A DNA stretch of 64,000 nucleotides. Source: Sphaerotilus uruguayifluvii (GTDB lineage Bacteria > Pseudomonadota > Gammaproteobacteria > Burkholderiales > Burkholderiaceae_C). Each line of letters opens with the position of its first letter. Position 1 is the first letter of the stretch. The notes beneath the pieces were generated by a model that worked only from the letters and a program-made list of their open reading frames with translations, was not told the DNA's origin and did no database searches. This document shows positions 8,530 to 16,113 of this stretch, piece after piece. Location of the stretch: positions 435,083 through 499,082 of the forward strand of contig NZ_JABSNM010000001.1 of assembly GCF_013294065.1 (NCBI RefSeq). The letters run 5' to 3'. A program made the translations under genes and the position numbers.

Positions 8530-8937
8530 TCAGTCGAGACCGCCGCCCGGTGCGGAGGCCAGGCGCTGCGTCGACGGATCGCCGAACTGCACATGGCGCA
8601 CGCCGGCGCGCTGCAGGCCGGTCTGCAGCGCCTCGACGCTGGCGACCGGCGCCTGCGGGGCGATCTTCAGCACGATGCCCAGCGTGTCGGCGCTGCGGCC
8701 ATCGGCGAGCGTGGCCGCGGCATGCGCGCAGTCGAGCTCGCGACCGGCGCTGCGGCAGCGGCCGTCGGCCCCGACCTCGACATCGACGCGCTGGCGCGCC
8801 ACCGGCTTCGGCGCCGGGCTGCAGCCGGCCAGCGTCGCCAGCACCGACAGGGCCGTCAGCGCGAGTCGCGCCGACGGCCGCGCCGGGCGGCAGGAGGGGA
8901 AGGAGAGCCCGCAGCGGGCCGGCAGGTCGTCGATCAT
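8530..8937 (-). CDS. small lipoprotein with ExbD-like periplasmic domain
   Basis: A 135-residue protein with a lipobox (LATLAGC at about residue 38) and a C-terminal part (SADTLGIVLKIAPQAPVASV..., ALQTGLQRAGV) that resembles the periplasmic domain of ExbD/TolR-type proteins. The ExbD resemblance is a weak impression from pattern only. A longer reading from TTG at 8985 is possible, but the ATG at 8937 gives a normal signal peptide. It is convergent with the preceding lipoprotein gene, 10 bases apart. Conserved hypothetical. Confidence 0.6.
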   Translation of the reverse strand: MIDDLPARCGLSFPSCRPARPSARLALTALSVLATLAGCSPAPKPVARQRVDVEVGADGRCRSAGRELDCAHAAATLADGRSADTLGIVLKIAPQAPVASVEALQTGLQRAGVRHVQFGDPSTQRLASAPGGGLD

Positions 8938-9083
8938 GGTTCGGCTGGACGGTGAGGCGATGGGCCGGGGCGCCCAGAAGCACAAGGGCCCCGACAGGGG
9001 CCCACAGGGTACCGGTTGCCGAGGCCACCGGTCATCACATCATCGCATCGGCGCGCGGCACGAAGCCTGCGCACCTCGCGACA

Positions 9084-9302
9084 TCACTTCGACGCGGCAG
9101 CGGCCGGCGCTTCGGCAGCGGCAGCCTTCTTGGCCTTGTGGTGATGGTGCTTCTTCTTGTGCATCGGCTTGGCGGCCGGAGCGGTGGCAGCAGCCGGAGC
9201 AGCCGGATCCGCGGCCGGAGCATCGGCGGCGAAGGCACCAGCGGCGAACAGGGAGGCGATCAGGGCGGCGAGCAGCTTCTTCATGGTCGAGACAGTGTCC
9301 AT
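9084..9302 (-). CDS. small secreted Ala/Lys/His-rich protein
   Basis: Begins MDTVSTMKKLLAALIASLF and continues with a clear Sec signal peptide cut after AGAFA. The mature peptide of about 48 residues is Ala/Pro-rich with a central basic KPMHKKKHHHHKAKK block. Similar tiny periplasmic proteins are frequent in Burkholderiales and unstudied; the His cluster would allow metal binding. The start at 9302 has a GGGAA before it; the internal ATG at 9284 would give 66 residues with the same signal peptide. Confidence 0.65.
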   Translation of the reverse strand: MDTVSTMKKLLAALIASLFAAGAFAADAPAADPAAPAAATAPAAKPMHKKKHHHHKAKKAAAAEAPAAAASK

Positions 9303-9441
9303 GTGATTCCCGAGCCGGTGTCTTGCGGAGATCGGTCCTGCGCCGGCTCGCCGATTCAACGATGACCCTGTGGCAAACGTTGACGATTTTCCAGATCTTC
9401 ACGTTTCTTTGCCGATGTTCACGAGGGTGTCGGAATCGGGC

Positions 9442-10005
9442 TCAGGCACCCCAGCGGCGCCGCCGGCCGGTGTCGAGGTGGACGAAGTCGTCGGCGCTGT
9501 AGAGGCCGACGCCGCCGGCCTCCAGCGACAGCGCCGCCTGGTGCAGTTCGGCCAGTGCCACGCCCTGCAGCCGCAGGTCGATCGCGCGGCCGTCCATGTG
9601 CAGGCTGTGCCGGGCGACGCCGCCGCCCCGGTGGCTGCGCAGGAACTCGTTGGTGTCGGGCGAGCGGTAGCCGGACACGATCATGACCGCGCCCCGGTGG
9701 CCGAGCTGGCGCTGCACCGCATGGATCTGGTCGAGCACGGCGGGATCGATGCGGCCGACCGCGCCGCTGTAGTGGTCGCGCAGGAAGAGGTCGATCCGGC
9801 GCAGCGCCGGATCGAGCCAGCGGCCGGCCTCGGCATAGGTGATCTCGAGCACTTCGCCGGTGTGGGTGTGGTGCAGCTTCAGGCGGCGGTCCTCGTCGGG
9901 CGCGGCCCGGACTGCGGTCGGCAGCGCGGCGGCCGAGGCCAGGGCCAGGGCCTGCGGCAGGCCGTGGAGCAGGCGGCGGCGCACGGGGCAGGGCGGAGCG
10001 GTCAT
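9442..10005 (-). CDS. YcbK family DUF882 peptidase-like protein
   Basis: A 187-residue exported protein with a twin-arginine-like leader (RRRLLHG...ALALASAAAL). The mature domain is the DUF882/YcbK fold related to M15 D-Ala-D-Ala peptidases. Its motifs are SGYRSPDTN, RHSLHMDGRAIDLR (zinc-ligand His and Asp) and the closing GVGLYSADDFVHLDTG. Likely a periplasmic zinc hydrolase acting on peptidoglycan. It starts 2 nt after the L,D-transpeptidase stop, with a good GGAGG site, so the two are co-expressed; the same pairing (ycbB-ycbK) is found in E. coli. Confidence 0.9.
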   Translation of the reverse strand: MTAPPCPVRRRLLHGLPQALALASAAALPTAVRAAPDEDRRLKLHHTHTGEVLEITYAEAGRWLDPALRRIDLFLRDHYSGAVGRIDPAVLDQIHAVQRQLGHRGAVMIVSGYRSPDTNEFLRSHRGGGVARHSLHMDGRAIDLRLQGVALAELHQAALSLEAGGVGLYSADDFVHLDTGRRRRWGA

Positions 10006-10007
10006 CG

Positions 10008-11603
10008 TCAGGTCCTCCGGAGGCTGTCGGAGCGGCGGCGCAGCGCCGCGTCGAGCACGCGGTCCAGGCCGTAGAGATCGTCGAAGAAGGCGGTGCGGCC
10101 GTCGCGCACCAGCGCGGTGCCGTAGGCCAGCAGCACCGGCACCGGCTCGGCCAGACGGATCGTCTTCGAGCTGCCGGCCTGCATCGCCGCGCGGATGCGC
10201 GTCTCGTCCCAGCCGGGCTGGTTCTTCAGCACGAAGCCGGCGAGCACCTCGGGCTGCTCGACGCGGATGCAGCCGTGGCTGAGGTCGCGGCGGTCGCGCG
10301 CGAACAGGCCGGTCGAGGGCGTGTGGTGCAGGTAGATCGCGTCGCGGTTCGGGAAGACGAACTTGATGTCGCCCAGCGCGTTGCGCGGACCCGGGCGCTG
10401 GCGCAGCCGCAGTCGGCCCTCGAGCACCGCGTCGAGCCGGTCGGCCGAGAGCGCCTCGATCGCGCGGCCCTCGCCGTCGACGAACTCGAAGCCCTCGCGG
10501 CTCCAGAAGCCCGGATCGCGCCGCAGCCGCGGCACCAGCTCGCCGCGTGCGATCGACGGCGGCACGTTCCAGTACGGGCTGAACTCGATCGAGCGCATGT
10601 CCTCGTCGAACAGCGGCGTGCGGTGGTCCAGCGCCTGCCCGACGATGACGCGCATCTCGTGGCGCACATGGATCTCGCCGTCGGCGTCGACCTCGCAGGC
10701 GCGCAGCACGAACTCGGGCAGGTTGACGATGACGATGCGCGGCGCCTGGCGCAGCGGCGTCCAGCGCAGCCGCTCCATCGTCAGCTCGATCTGGCGCACC
10801 CGCGCGGCCGGCGGCACCTGCAGCTGCGCCAGCGTGGTGCGGCCCAGCACGCCGTCGGGCGTCATGCCGTGGCGGCGCTGGAAGGCGCGCAGCGCCTCGG
10901 TCAGCGTGGCGTCGAGCACCGGCGCGGACCCGGCCGGGCGCGGGCCGGCCAGATCGCCGCTGGCGCGCAGCCGCCGCTCGAGCAGCGGCACGCCCGCCCA
11001 GCGCCCGCCCGGCGCCAGAGAGCGGCCCGGCAGCGGCGGCAGCGTCTCGCGCCACGCGGCCGGATCGGCGGCGAGCCGGCGCCAGCGCGCCAGCGCGGCC
11101 CGCAGCGCGCGGTAGGGCTGCAGCGTCGGCGCGGCCTCGCGCACCGCGCGGGCAAGGTCGCCAGCCGCCAGTGCGGCGTCTAGCCGTGCGCCCGCGTCGA
11201 ACGCGCCGCGCGGCGGCGGCGTGAAGTCGCTGTGGATGCTGCGCGGATCGACGCGGCCGTGGTGCAGGTCGTCGAGCAGCCGGCGCATCGCGCGGGTCAG
11301 CGCGGCCTCGAAGGCGGCCGGATCGTCCGGGCGTGACGCGCCGGCCGGCAGCCGCGCGGCGAGCCGGTCGGCGTCGTAGTCCAGCGGATCGAGCCCGTCG
11401 TCGCCGGCCGCGGCCAGGAGCGCCAGCGCGGTGCGGGCGGCCGGCCGGGCCTGTCCGTCGGCATCGATCCAGCGCGGTGCGCTGTCCGCGGCTTCGGGAT
11501 CCTGCGCTGCGGCCGGTGGCCAGGCGGGCAGCGCCAGGCAGGCGGCGCCCGCCTGCAGCAGCGCGCGCCGGCGCAGGCTTCGGGAAAGGAGGGGCGAAGT
11601 CAT
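10008..11603 (-). CDS. L,D-transpeptidase, YcbB/LdtD-like
   Basis: A 531-residue exported enzyme forming 3-3 peptidoglycan cross-links. In order: a signal peptide with an RRR start, an N-terminal scaffold domain, a peptidoglycan-binding helix bundle (TEALRAFQRRHGMTPDGVLG) and a YkuD catalytic domain. The catalytic signature is DLSHGCIRVEQP, with His and the nucleophilic Cys. Size and domain order match LdtD (YcbB). It is transcribed with the DUF882 gene immediately downstream. Its start region faces slyX on the other strand. Confidence 0.92.
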   Translation of the reverse strand: MTSPLLSRSLRRRALLQAGAACLALPAWPPAAAQDPEAADSAPRWIDADGQARPAARTALALLAAAGDDGLDPLDYDADRLAARLPAGASRPDDPAAFEAALTRAMRRLLDDLHHGRVDPRSIHSDFTPPPRGAFDAGARLDAALAAGDLARAVREAAPTLQPYRALRAALARWRRLAADPAAWRETLPPLPGRSLAPGGRWAGVPLLERRLRASGDLAGPRPAGSAPVLDATLTEALRAFQRRHGMTPDGVLGRTTLAQLQVPPAARVRQIELTMERLRWTPLRQAPRIVIVNLPEFVLRACEVDADGEIHVRHEMRVIVGQALDHRTPLFDEDMRSIEFSPYWNVPPSIARGELVPRLRRDPGFWSREGFEFVDGEGRAIEALSADRLDAVLEGRLRLRQRPGPRNALGDIKFVFPNRDAIYLHHTPSTGLFARDRRDLSHGCIRVEQPEVLAGFVLKNQPGWDETRIRAAMQAGSSKTIRLAEPVPVLLAYGTALVRDGRTAFFDDLYGLDRVLDAALRRRSDSLRRT

Positions 11604-11689
11604 CCCCTGATGATGGACCGCCGCGTCTTCGCCGGGGATGAAGGGGCTTGCGCTGGCGCAAGCGGGTCGGGATCGGGTCCAATCGCGCG

Positions 11690-11911
11690 ATGACGACCCC
11701 CGACGCCCGCCTGACCGAGCTGGAGATCAAGGCCAGCTATGCCGACGACCTGCTCGACCACCTCAACGGCGTCGTCGCGCGCCAGCAGCAGCAGATCGAC
11801 CTGCTGGTGCGCGAGGTGGCGCGGCTGAACCGCCAGCTCGGCGAGGCTGCCGCCGCCTCGGGCGGAGCCGGTGCGCGTGACCCGCGCGACGAGATCCCGC
11901 CGCACTGGTGA
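11690..11911 (+). CDS. slyX: SlyX family protein
   Basis: A 73-residue protein made mostly of one long amphipathic coiled-coil helix (RLTELEIKASYADDLLDHLN and QQQQIDLLVREVARLNRQL), ending in the PPHW motif seen at the SlyX C-terminus. The role of SlyX is not established. The start at 11690 gives the usual family length; an in-frame upstream ATG at 11648 would add 14 unsupported residues. Confidence 0.88.
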   Translation: MTTPDARLTELEIKASYADDLLDHLNGVVARQQQQIDLLVREVARLNRQLGEAAAASGGAGARDPRDEIPPHW

Positions 11912-11954
11912 AGCGGAGGCGAGCCGTCACGGCCCGCGCCCCGCTCCCCGCGCC

Positions 11955-12590
11955 TCATTCGATGCCGACGATCTTGTGCATCTGCACGCCCAGGCGCCAT
12001 TGCGGGTGGGCCATGCAGTAGTCGGTCGCGGCGCGGGTGTGGTCTCGCCGGTCCGGGCCGTCCATCGGCTGCAGGAAGAAGTGGTCGAAGGCCAGATGCT
12101 CGAAGCGCTCGGGCCGGGCCAGCGGCTGCGGGTAGACGAGCTTCAGCTCGTCGCCCGCGGTCAGCAGCAGCGGCGCGTCGGCCTTGGGGCTGACGCAGAT
12201 CCAGTCCAGGCCCGCGGGTGCGGGCTGCGTGCCGTTGGTCTCGACCGCGACCTCGAAGCCGCGGGCGTGAAAGGCCTCGACCAGCTCGTCGTCGAGCTGC
12301 AGCAGCGGCTCGCCGCCGGTGCACACCACGTAGGGCCGTCCGCCGGCGCCTGCCGGCCAGCGCGCCGCCACCGCGTCGGCCAGCGCATCGGCGCTGGCGA
12401 ACTTGCCGCCGTTCTGGCCGTCGGTGCCGACGAAGTCGGTGTCGCAGAAGGTGCAGACGGCCGTGGCGCGGTCGCTCTCGCGTCCGCTCCAGAGGTTGCA
12501 GCCGGCGAAGCGGCAGAACACCGCCGCGCGGCCGGCCTGTGCGCCCTCGCCCTGCAGCGTGTAGAAGATTTCCTTGACGGCGTAGCTCAT
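11955..12590 (-). CDS. queE: 7-carboxy-7-deazaguanine synthase (radical SAM)
   Basis: A 211-residue radical-SAM enzyme converting 6-carboxy-tetrahydropterin to 7-carboxy-7-deazaguanine in queuosine biosynthesis. The cluster motif is the QueE variant C31-x14-C46-x2-C49 rather than CxxxCxxC, as in the Burkholderia enzyme. Further support comes from FYTLQGEG at the N-terminus, CTGGEPLLQ, VETNGT and a C-terminal LGVQMHKIVG. Its start overlaps the queD stop by 1 nt, so substrate producer and consumer are translationally coupled. Confidence 0.95.
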   Translation of the reverse strand: MSYAVKEIFYTLQGEGAQAGRAAVFCRFAGCNLWSGRESDRATAVCTFCDTDFVGTDGQNGGKFASADALADAVAARWPAGAGGRPYVVCTGGEPLLQLDDELVEAFHARGFEVAVETNGTQPAPAGLDWICVSPKADAPLLLTAGDELKLVYPQPLARPERFEHLAFDHFFLQPMDGPDRRDHTRAATDYCMAHPQWRLGVQMHKIVGIE

Positions 12591-13705
12591 CAGACGGGCA
12601 CCAGTTCGTCGGCGCGCGCGCTGGCCAGCACGATGGCGCCATTGCCGCGGGTCTCGTAGACATCGATGCGGTCGAGCTGCGGCAGCACCGCGCGCCCCTG
12701 CGCCAGCACCCAGCGCGCCAGCGAGAGCGCGTCGCCGTCGTCGATGGCCTCGTTCTCGAACAGCGGGCGGTGGTCGATGGCCTTGAAGACCGGATCGAAC
12801 AGCGTCTTGACGTCGCCGAAGTCGACCGTCCAGCCCATCACCGCGTCCAGCGGCGCGTTCAGGTGCAGCCGCAGCGCCCAGGTGTGGCCGTGGATGCCGC
12901 GCAGCGGGCTGCCCTCGGGCGCGTGCTTGAGCCGGATCGCGCTGTCGAAGGTCATCTCCTTCCAGATGCGGTAGTTCTGGCCGTCGAAGTTGGCCCCGCA
13001 CGAGCCCGTCTCGTAGACCGTGACCCAGGACAGCTCGGGCAGCAGGGGCTTGAGGCGCCGCCACAGCCAGGCCGAGATCACCTCGCTGGTCGGGTTCTCC
13101 AGGCCCTCGATCTCGTTCAGGCACTGGTAGTTCAGCTCGAAGTGCAGCGGCGCCCAGATGTCGTCGATGCGGTCGTAGTCGAGGCCGAGGTCGCTTTCGC
13201 CGATGTCCTGGTCGGCATGCAGGATCACCTCGAAGCCGTGGCCGTGCATGCGGCCGCACTTGTGGCCGGCGGGCACGTTGGGCAGGCGGTGCGCGGCCTG
13301 GAAGCGGTAGCGCCGCCACAGGTGGGCGTGGCCGGCGCGGTCGAGGTCGACGCCGGTGTGCGCGGTGCTCTGCACGCCGACCTGCTCGATGCCGGGCACG
13401 CCGAACTCGCCCTCGAGGCGGCGGCGGATCCAGCGCGCGATGTTCTCGTCGGTCGGCGCGCCCAGGCCCTCGACCTCGTTGAGCAGCGCGTAGTCGAGCG
13501 GCGCGCAGCAGGCCTCCATGCGGCGCTGCAGCTCGGCGACCTCGCCGCCGGCGAAGGGCGCCCAGCCCGCGGGCAGCTCGGCGCGCACCGCGGCGAAGAA
13601 GCTGTGGCCGTGCAGCCGGCGCGAGCGGTGGCCCTCGGGCAGCAGATCGACATGCAGCGCGGCCTCGAAGCCGGCCGAGGCGGAATGGAAGGAGCGTGGG
13701 GACAT
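12590..13705 (-). CDS. queD: triple-module 6-carboxytetrahydropterin synthase (QueD-like)
   Basis: A 371-residue protein, three times the length of E. coli QueD (about 120), made of three consecutive QueD/PTPS modules (about 5-125, 133-250, 251-371). Module 2 is closest to E. coli QueD: zinc ligands H139, H154 and H156, catalytic C150 and pterin-anchoring E232 are present, but the catalytic Asp-His pair is N192-Y193. Module 3 has D311-H312 and E351, but its first zinc His is I257 and its Cys is L268. Module 1 keeps HGH (32-34) and D71, but has S28 for Cys, Y72 for His and Q112 for Glu. The start at 13705 (MSPRSFHSAS) was chosen because upstream residues show no family similarity. Product feeds queE, which overlaps it. 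Probably a pseudo-trimer in one chain. Confidence 0.88.
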   Translation of the reverse strand: MSPRSFHSASAGFEAALHVDLLPEGHRSRRLHGHSFFAAVRAELPAGWAPFAGGEVAELQRRMEACCAPLDYALLNEVEGLGAPTDENIARWIRRRLEGEFGVPGIEQVGVQSTAHTGVDLDRAGHAHLWRRYRFQAAHRLPNVPAGHKCGRMHGHGFEVILHADQDIGESDLGLDYDRIDDIWAPLHFELNYQCLNEIEGLENPTSEVISAWLWRRLKPLLPELSWVTVYETGSCGANFDGQNYRIWKEMTFDSAIRLKHAPEGSPLRGIHGHTWALRLHLNAPLDAVMGWTVDFGDVKTLFDPVFKAIDHRPLFENEAIDDGDALSLARWVLAQGRAVLPQLDRIDVYETRGNGAIVLASARADELVPV

Positions 13706-13862
13706 GGGGCGGGACGGCAATGCAGGGCGTGATTGTCGCCGTCCGGGGTGACCTTGGCGACAGCCGGGGCGCACTGGCGCGGCTACACTCGCCTCCCGGT
13801 GCCGTTCCGTGATCTGAATCTGCAAGAAGCCTGCAGAAGCCGACACGAGCGCGGCACCTGCG

Positions 13863-14030
13863 TTCTCAGGGCGGGGTGGAAGTCCCCACCGGCGGTCAGC
13901 CGGCCGGCGCGCTCCTTCGGGGGCGGGCCGGCCGTCGAGCCCGCGAGCGCCCGGCAGCCGTCCTGGTTGCCGGGGTCAGCAGATCCGGTGCGACTCCGGA
14001 GCCGACGGTCACAGTCCGGATGAAAGAGAA
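13863..14030 (+). ncRNA. FMN riboswitch (RFN element)
   Basis: The hallmark conserved blocks are all present: CTCAGGGCGGGGTGGAAGTC and CCCACCGGCGGT at the 5' side, AGCCCGCGAGCG, GTCAGCAGATCCGGTGCGAC in the middle, and ACGGTCACAGTCCGGATGAA plus AGAGAA at the end. One variable arm is long and GC-rich (about 13900-13945). It precedes ribH2 by about 100 bases, so flavin mononucleotide should repress lumazine synthase. A possible expression-platform hairpin is AGGGCGC (14059-14065) with GCGCCCT (14078-14084), without a clear T-run. Confidence 0.95.
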
Positions 14031-14129
14031 CCGCGCTCGGCGCCGCCGCGTGACCGCGAGGGCGCCTGCGCGTTCCTGCGCCCTGATTCTGGCCTCCGTG
14101 TCCCGGGCCTCGAGCCCGTTTCGCTCACC

Positions 14130-14630
14130 ATGAATCAGTCCACTGCTTCTCTTGCTTCTTCCTCCGCCGCTGGCGTGCGCCGCGTCGCGGCCATCAGCGC
14201 CTCCTGGCACACCGACATCGTCCACCAGGCGCGCGACGCCTTCGTCGCCGAGCTGGGGCGCAGCGGCGTCGCCGCCGAGGCGGTCGAGCACTTCGACGTG
14301 CCCGGCGCCTTCGAGATCCCGCTGCTGGCGCGCCGCCTGGCCGAGTCCGGCCACTACGACGCCATCGTCGCCTTCGGCCTGGTGGTCGACGGCGGCGTCT
14401 ACCGCCACGACTTCGTCGCCACCGCGGTGATCGACGGCCTGATGCGCGTGCAGCTCGACAGCGGCGTGCCGGTGCTCTCGGCGGTGCTGACCCCGCACCA
14501 GTTCCACGAGCACGCCACCCACCGCGAGTGGTTCACCGCGCATTTCGTCATCAAGGGCCAGGAGGCCGCGCGCGCCACGCTGCAGACGGTCGCGCTGCAC
14601 CAGCGGGTGTCGACGCTGACGGCGCGCTGA
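14130..14630 (+). CDS. ribH2: 6,7-dimethyl-8-ribityllumazine synthase, type II
   Basis: A 166-residue riboflavin-pathway enzyme condensing a 5-amino-ribitylaminouracil with 3,4-dihydroxybutanone phosphate. It closely follows the Brucella-type RibH2 pattern: ASWHTDIV near the N-terminus, FDVPGAFEIPL, DGGVYRHDFVATAVIDG with the catalytic His, and VLTPHQFHEH. It sits alone behind an FMN riboswitch; ribB/ribA/ribE are not nearby, which fits RibH2 being a separately controlled second isozyme. The ATG at 14130 comes after a long leader with no strong Shine-Dalgarno, possibly part of the switch mechanism. Confidence 0.94.
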   Translation: MNQSTASLASSSAAGVRRVAAISASWHTDIVHQARDAFVAELGRSGVAAEAVEHFDVPGAFEIPLLARRLAESGHYDAIVAFGLVVDGGVYRHDFVATAVIDGLMRVQLDSGVPVLSAVLTPHQFHEHATHREWFTAHFVIKGQEAARATLQTVALHQRVSTLTAR

Positions 14631-14643
14631 GGCTCGGCCCGCC

Positions 14644-16017
14644 TTACTTCGCGTCGACCAGCGCGCCGATGTCGAGCAGCGTCAGCTCGTTGTCGTCCGG
14701 CTTGCCCAGGCGGCGGCCCGACGAGAACGGGAAGTTGTTGTCGTTGACGACGACGATGTGGCGCGCGTCGACCCGCGCCAGCCCTTCCGGCCCCAGGTGC
14801 GGCAGCACGAACACGTCCTCGTTCGGGCCGGCATGGGCCAGGCGCTTCGGGTTGGCGATCTTCGTCAGGTCGATGAAGGCGATCTTCTTCACGAAGCCGT
14901 CGGCGTCCGCCTGGGCCAGGTCGATCTTGTAGATGCGCTTGAACTTCGCCGGCCGGGTGAAGCAGTCGGTGCGCGGCTCGTCCGGGCAGCCCGGGCCGGC
15001 GCCCTCGGTCGCGTCGTCGCGCTCGATCACCAGGCCGGTCGTGGCGTCGAGCAGCTGGAAGTCGGCCGCGACGTTGCCGGCCGCCTCGAAGCGGTATTTC
15101 CACTGCCGGCCGGTGTAGCGCCGGCTGGCGACGTCGAGTTCGAGGATGCGCGTGTACGGGCGGCCCTCGTGGCTTTCCTGCGCCTTCGCGGCGGCGTCCC
15201 ACAGCGGCCACTCGAACATCGGGTAGAGCGTGCGGCCGTCCGGCGACTTCGCCATCGGCTCGAAGCCGCCCGAGCGGCGCACCTCCCAGCCGCCGGCCTC
15301 GCCGGGGTAGTTCGGCAGGCGGCCCTGCAGGTAGTGGTCCGGGCTGCGGTAGGTCCTGTCGCCGACCTGCGTCTCGATCAGGCCGAGCGCGCGGCCCTGC
15401 GCGTCGAAGCGGATCACGTAGGGGCCGAACTCGTCGCCGATCCACCACTCGTCGCCGACCTGCTGCAGCGACTCGATGTCGAGGTCGGCGCCGGTCAGGT
15501 AGCGCTCGCGGGTGGCCTCGTTCTGGATCGCGAACGGAATGCGCCGCTGCGGATCGCGCAGGAAGGTGGTGTGCTCGCGCTGCACCCGGCCGGTCGCCCA
15601 GTCGACCTTCAGGCGATGCACCATCAGCAGCGCGTCCTGCGAGTTGATCCTGCTGCCGAAGCCGTTGTCGGTCATCGCCAGGAAGCGGTCGCCGCCCAGC
15701 GAGACGATGGCCGAGAAGCCCTGCACCGACTGGCCGCGCACCGGCAGCGCGCCGCCGGACGCGCGCGGATGTTTCGGGTCGCCGACGAAGGTGTTGGCGG
15801 GGATGGCGCCGAGCGTCTCGGTGCGCAGCCTGCTCGGCGCGGTGAACTTGCCGGCCGTGGCGAAGAAGGCGCCGGCGTCACGCGGCGCGGCCACCGTGGT
15901 GTCGTGCGGCAGCAGTGCGTGACCGGCCAGCACGGCGGTCACTTCGGTCTGGGCCTGCGCGGTCAGGGCGGCAGCGCCCAGGCAGGCGAGGGCGACGAGG
16001 CGGGACAGCAGGGACAT
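14644..16017 (-). CDS. secreted phytase-like esterase domain protein
   Basis: A 457-residue exported protein (signal peptide cut near TAQAQ) of the 'esterase-like activity of phytase' family (PF13449), a beta-propeller. Characteristic stretches are GFSAIVSLGGDRFLAMTDNG near the start, WIGDEFGPYVIRFDAQG, and a final VVNDNNFPFSSGR. Members are periplasmic or extracellular and are often induced with phosphate or acquisition genes; no such context is visible here. Substrate unknown. It is convergent with ribH2 and upstream of it lies the terminator-like hairpin of the oxidoreductase gene. Confidence 0.88.
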   Translation of the reverse strand: MSLLSRLVALACLGAAALTAQAQTEVTAVLAGHALLPHDTTVAAPRDAGAFFATAGKFTAPSRLRTETLGAIPANTFVGDPKHPRASGGALPVRGQSVQGFSAIVSLGGDRFLAMTDNGFGSRINSQDALLMVHRLKVDWATGRVQREHTTFLRDPQRRIPFAIQNEATRERYLTGADLDIESLQQVGDEWWIGDEFGPYVIRFDAQGRALGLIETQVGDRTYRSPDHYLQGRLPNYPGEAGGWEVRRSGGFEPMAKSPDGRTLYPMFEWPLWDAAAKAQESHEGRPYTRILELDVASRRYTGRQWKYRFEAAGNVAADFQLLDATTGLVIERDDATEGAGPGCPDEPRTDCFTRPAKFKRIYKIDLAQADADGFVKKIAFIDLTKIANPKRLAHAGPNEDVFVLPHLGPEGLARVDARHIVVVNDNNFPFSSGRRLGKPDDNELTLLDIGALVDAK

Positions 16018-16075
16018 CGGCGCATCCGGTGAGGCGGTGGGAATGCGCCGGATGCTAGGCAGCGGGCGTGAAAGG

Positions 16076-16103
16076 GGCGTGACCGGCGCACACCGGTCAC
16101 GCC
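16076..16103 (-). terminator. hairpin downstream of the indolepyruvate oxidoreductase gene
   Basis: GGCGTGACCGG (16076-16086) and CCGGTCACGCC (16093-16103) form a perfect 11-bp stem with a 6-nt loop, starting 10 bases after the stop of the minus-strand oxidoreductase gene. Only a short CCCTTT follows on the transcribed strand, so it is either a weak intrinsic terminator or a 3'-end stabilising hairpin. Confidence 0.55.
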
Positions 16104-16113
16104 GGCCGGCGCC

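Noticed and set aside
8938..8985. Upstream TTG start at 8985 for the ExbD-like small lipoprotein
   Set aside because: It adds 16 residues ahead of an already adequate signal peptide, on a rare start codon.
13706..13846. N-terminal extension of the triple QueD frame up to 13846
   Set aside because: The extra 47 residues show no similarity to QueD and run toward the ribH2 leader; the ATG at 13705 starts right at module 1.
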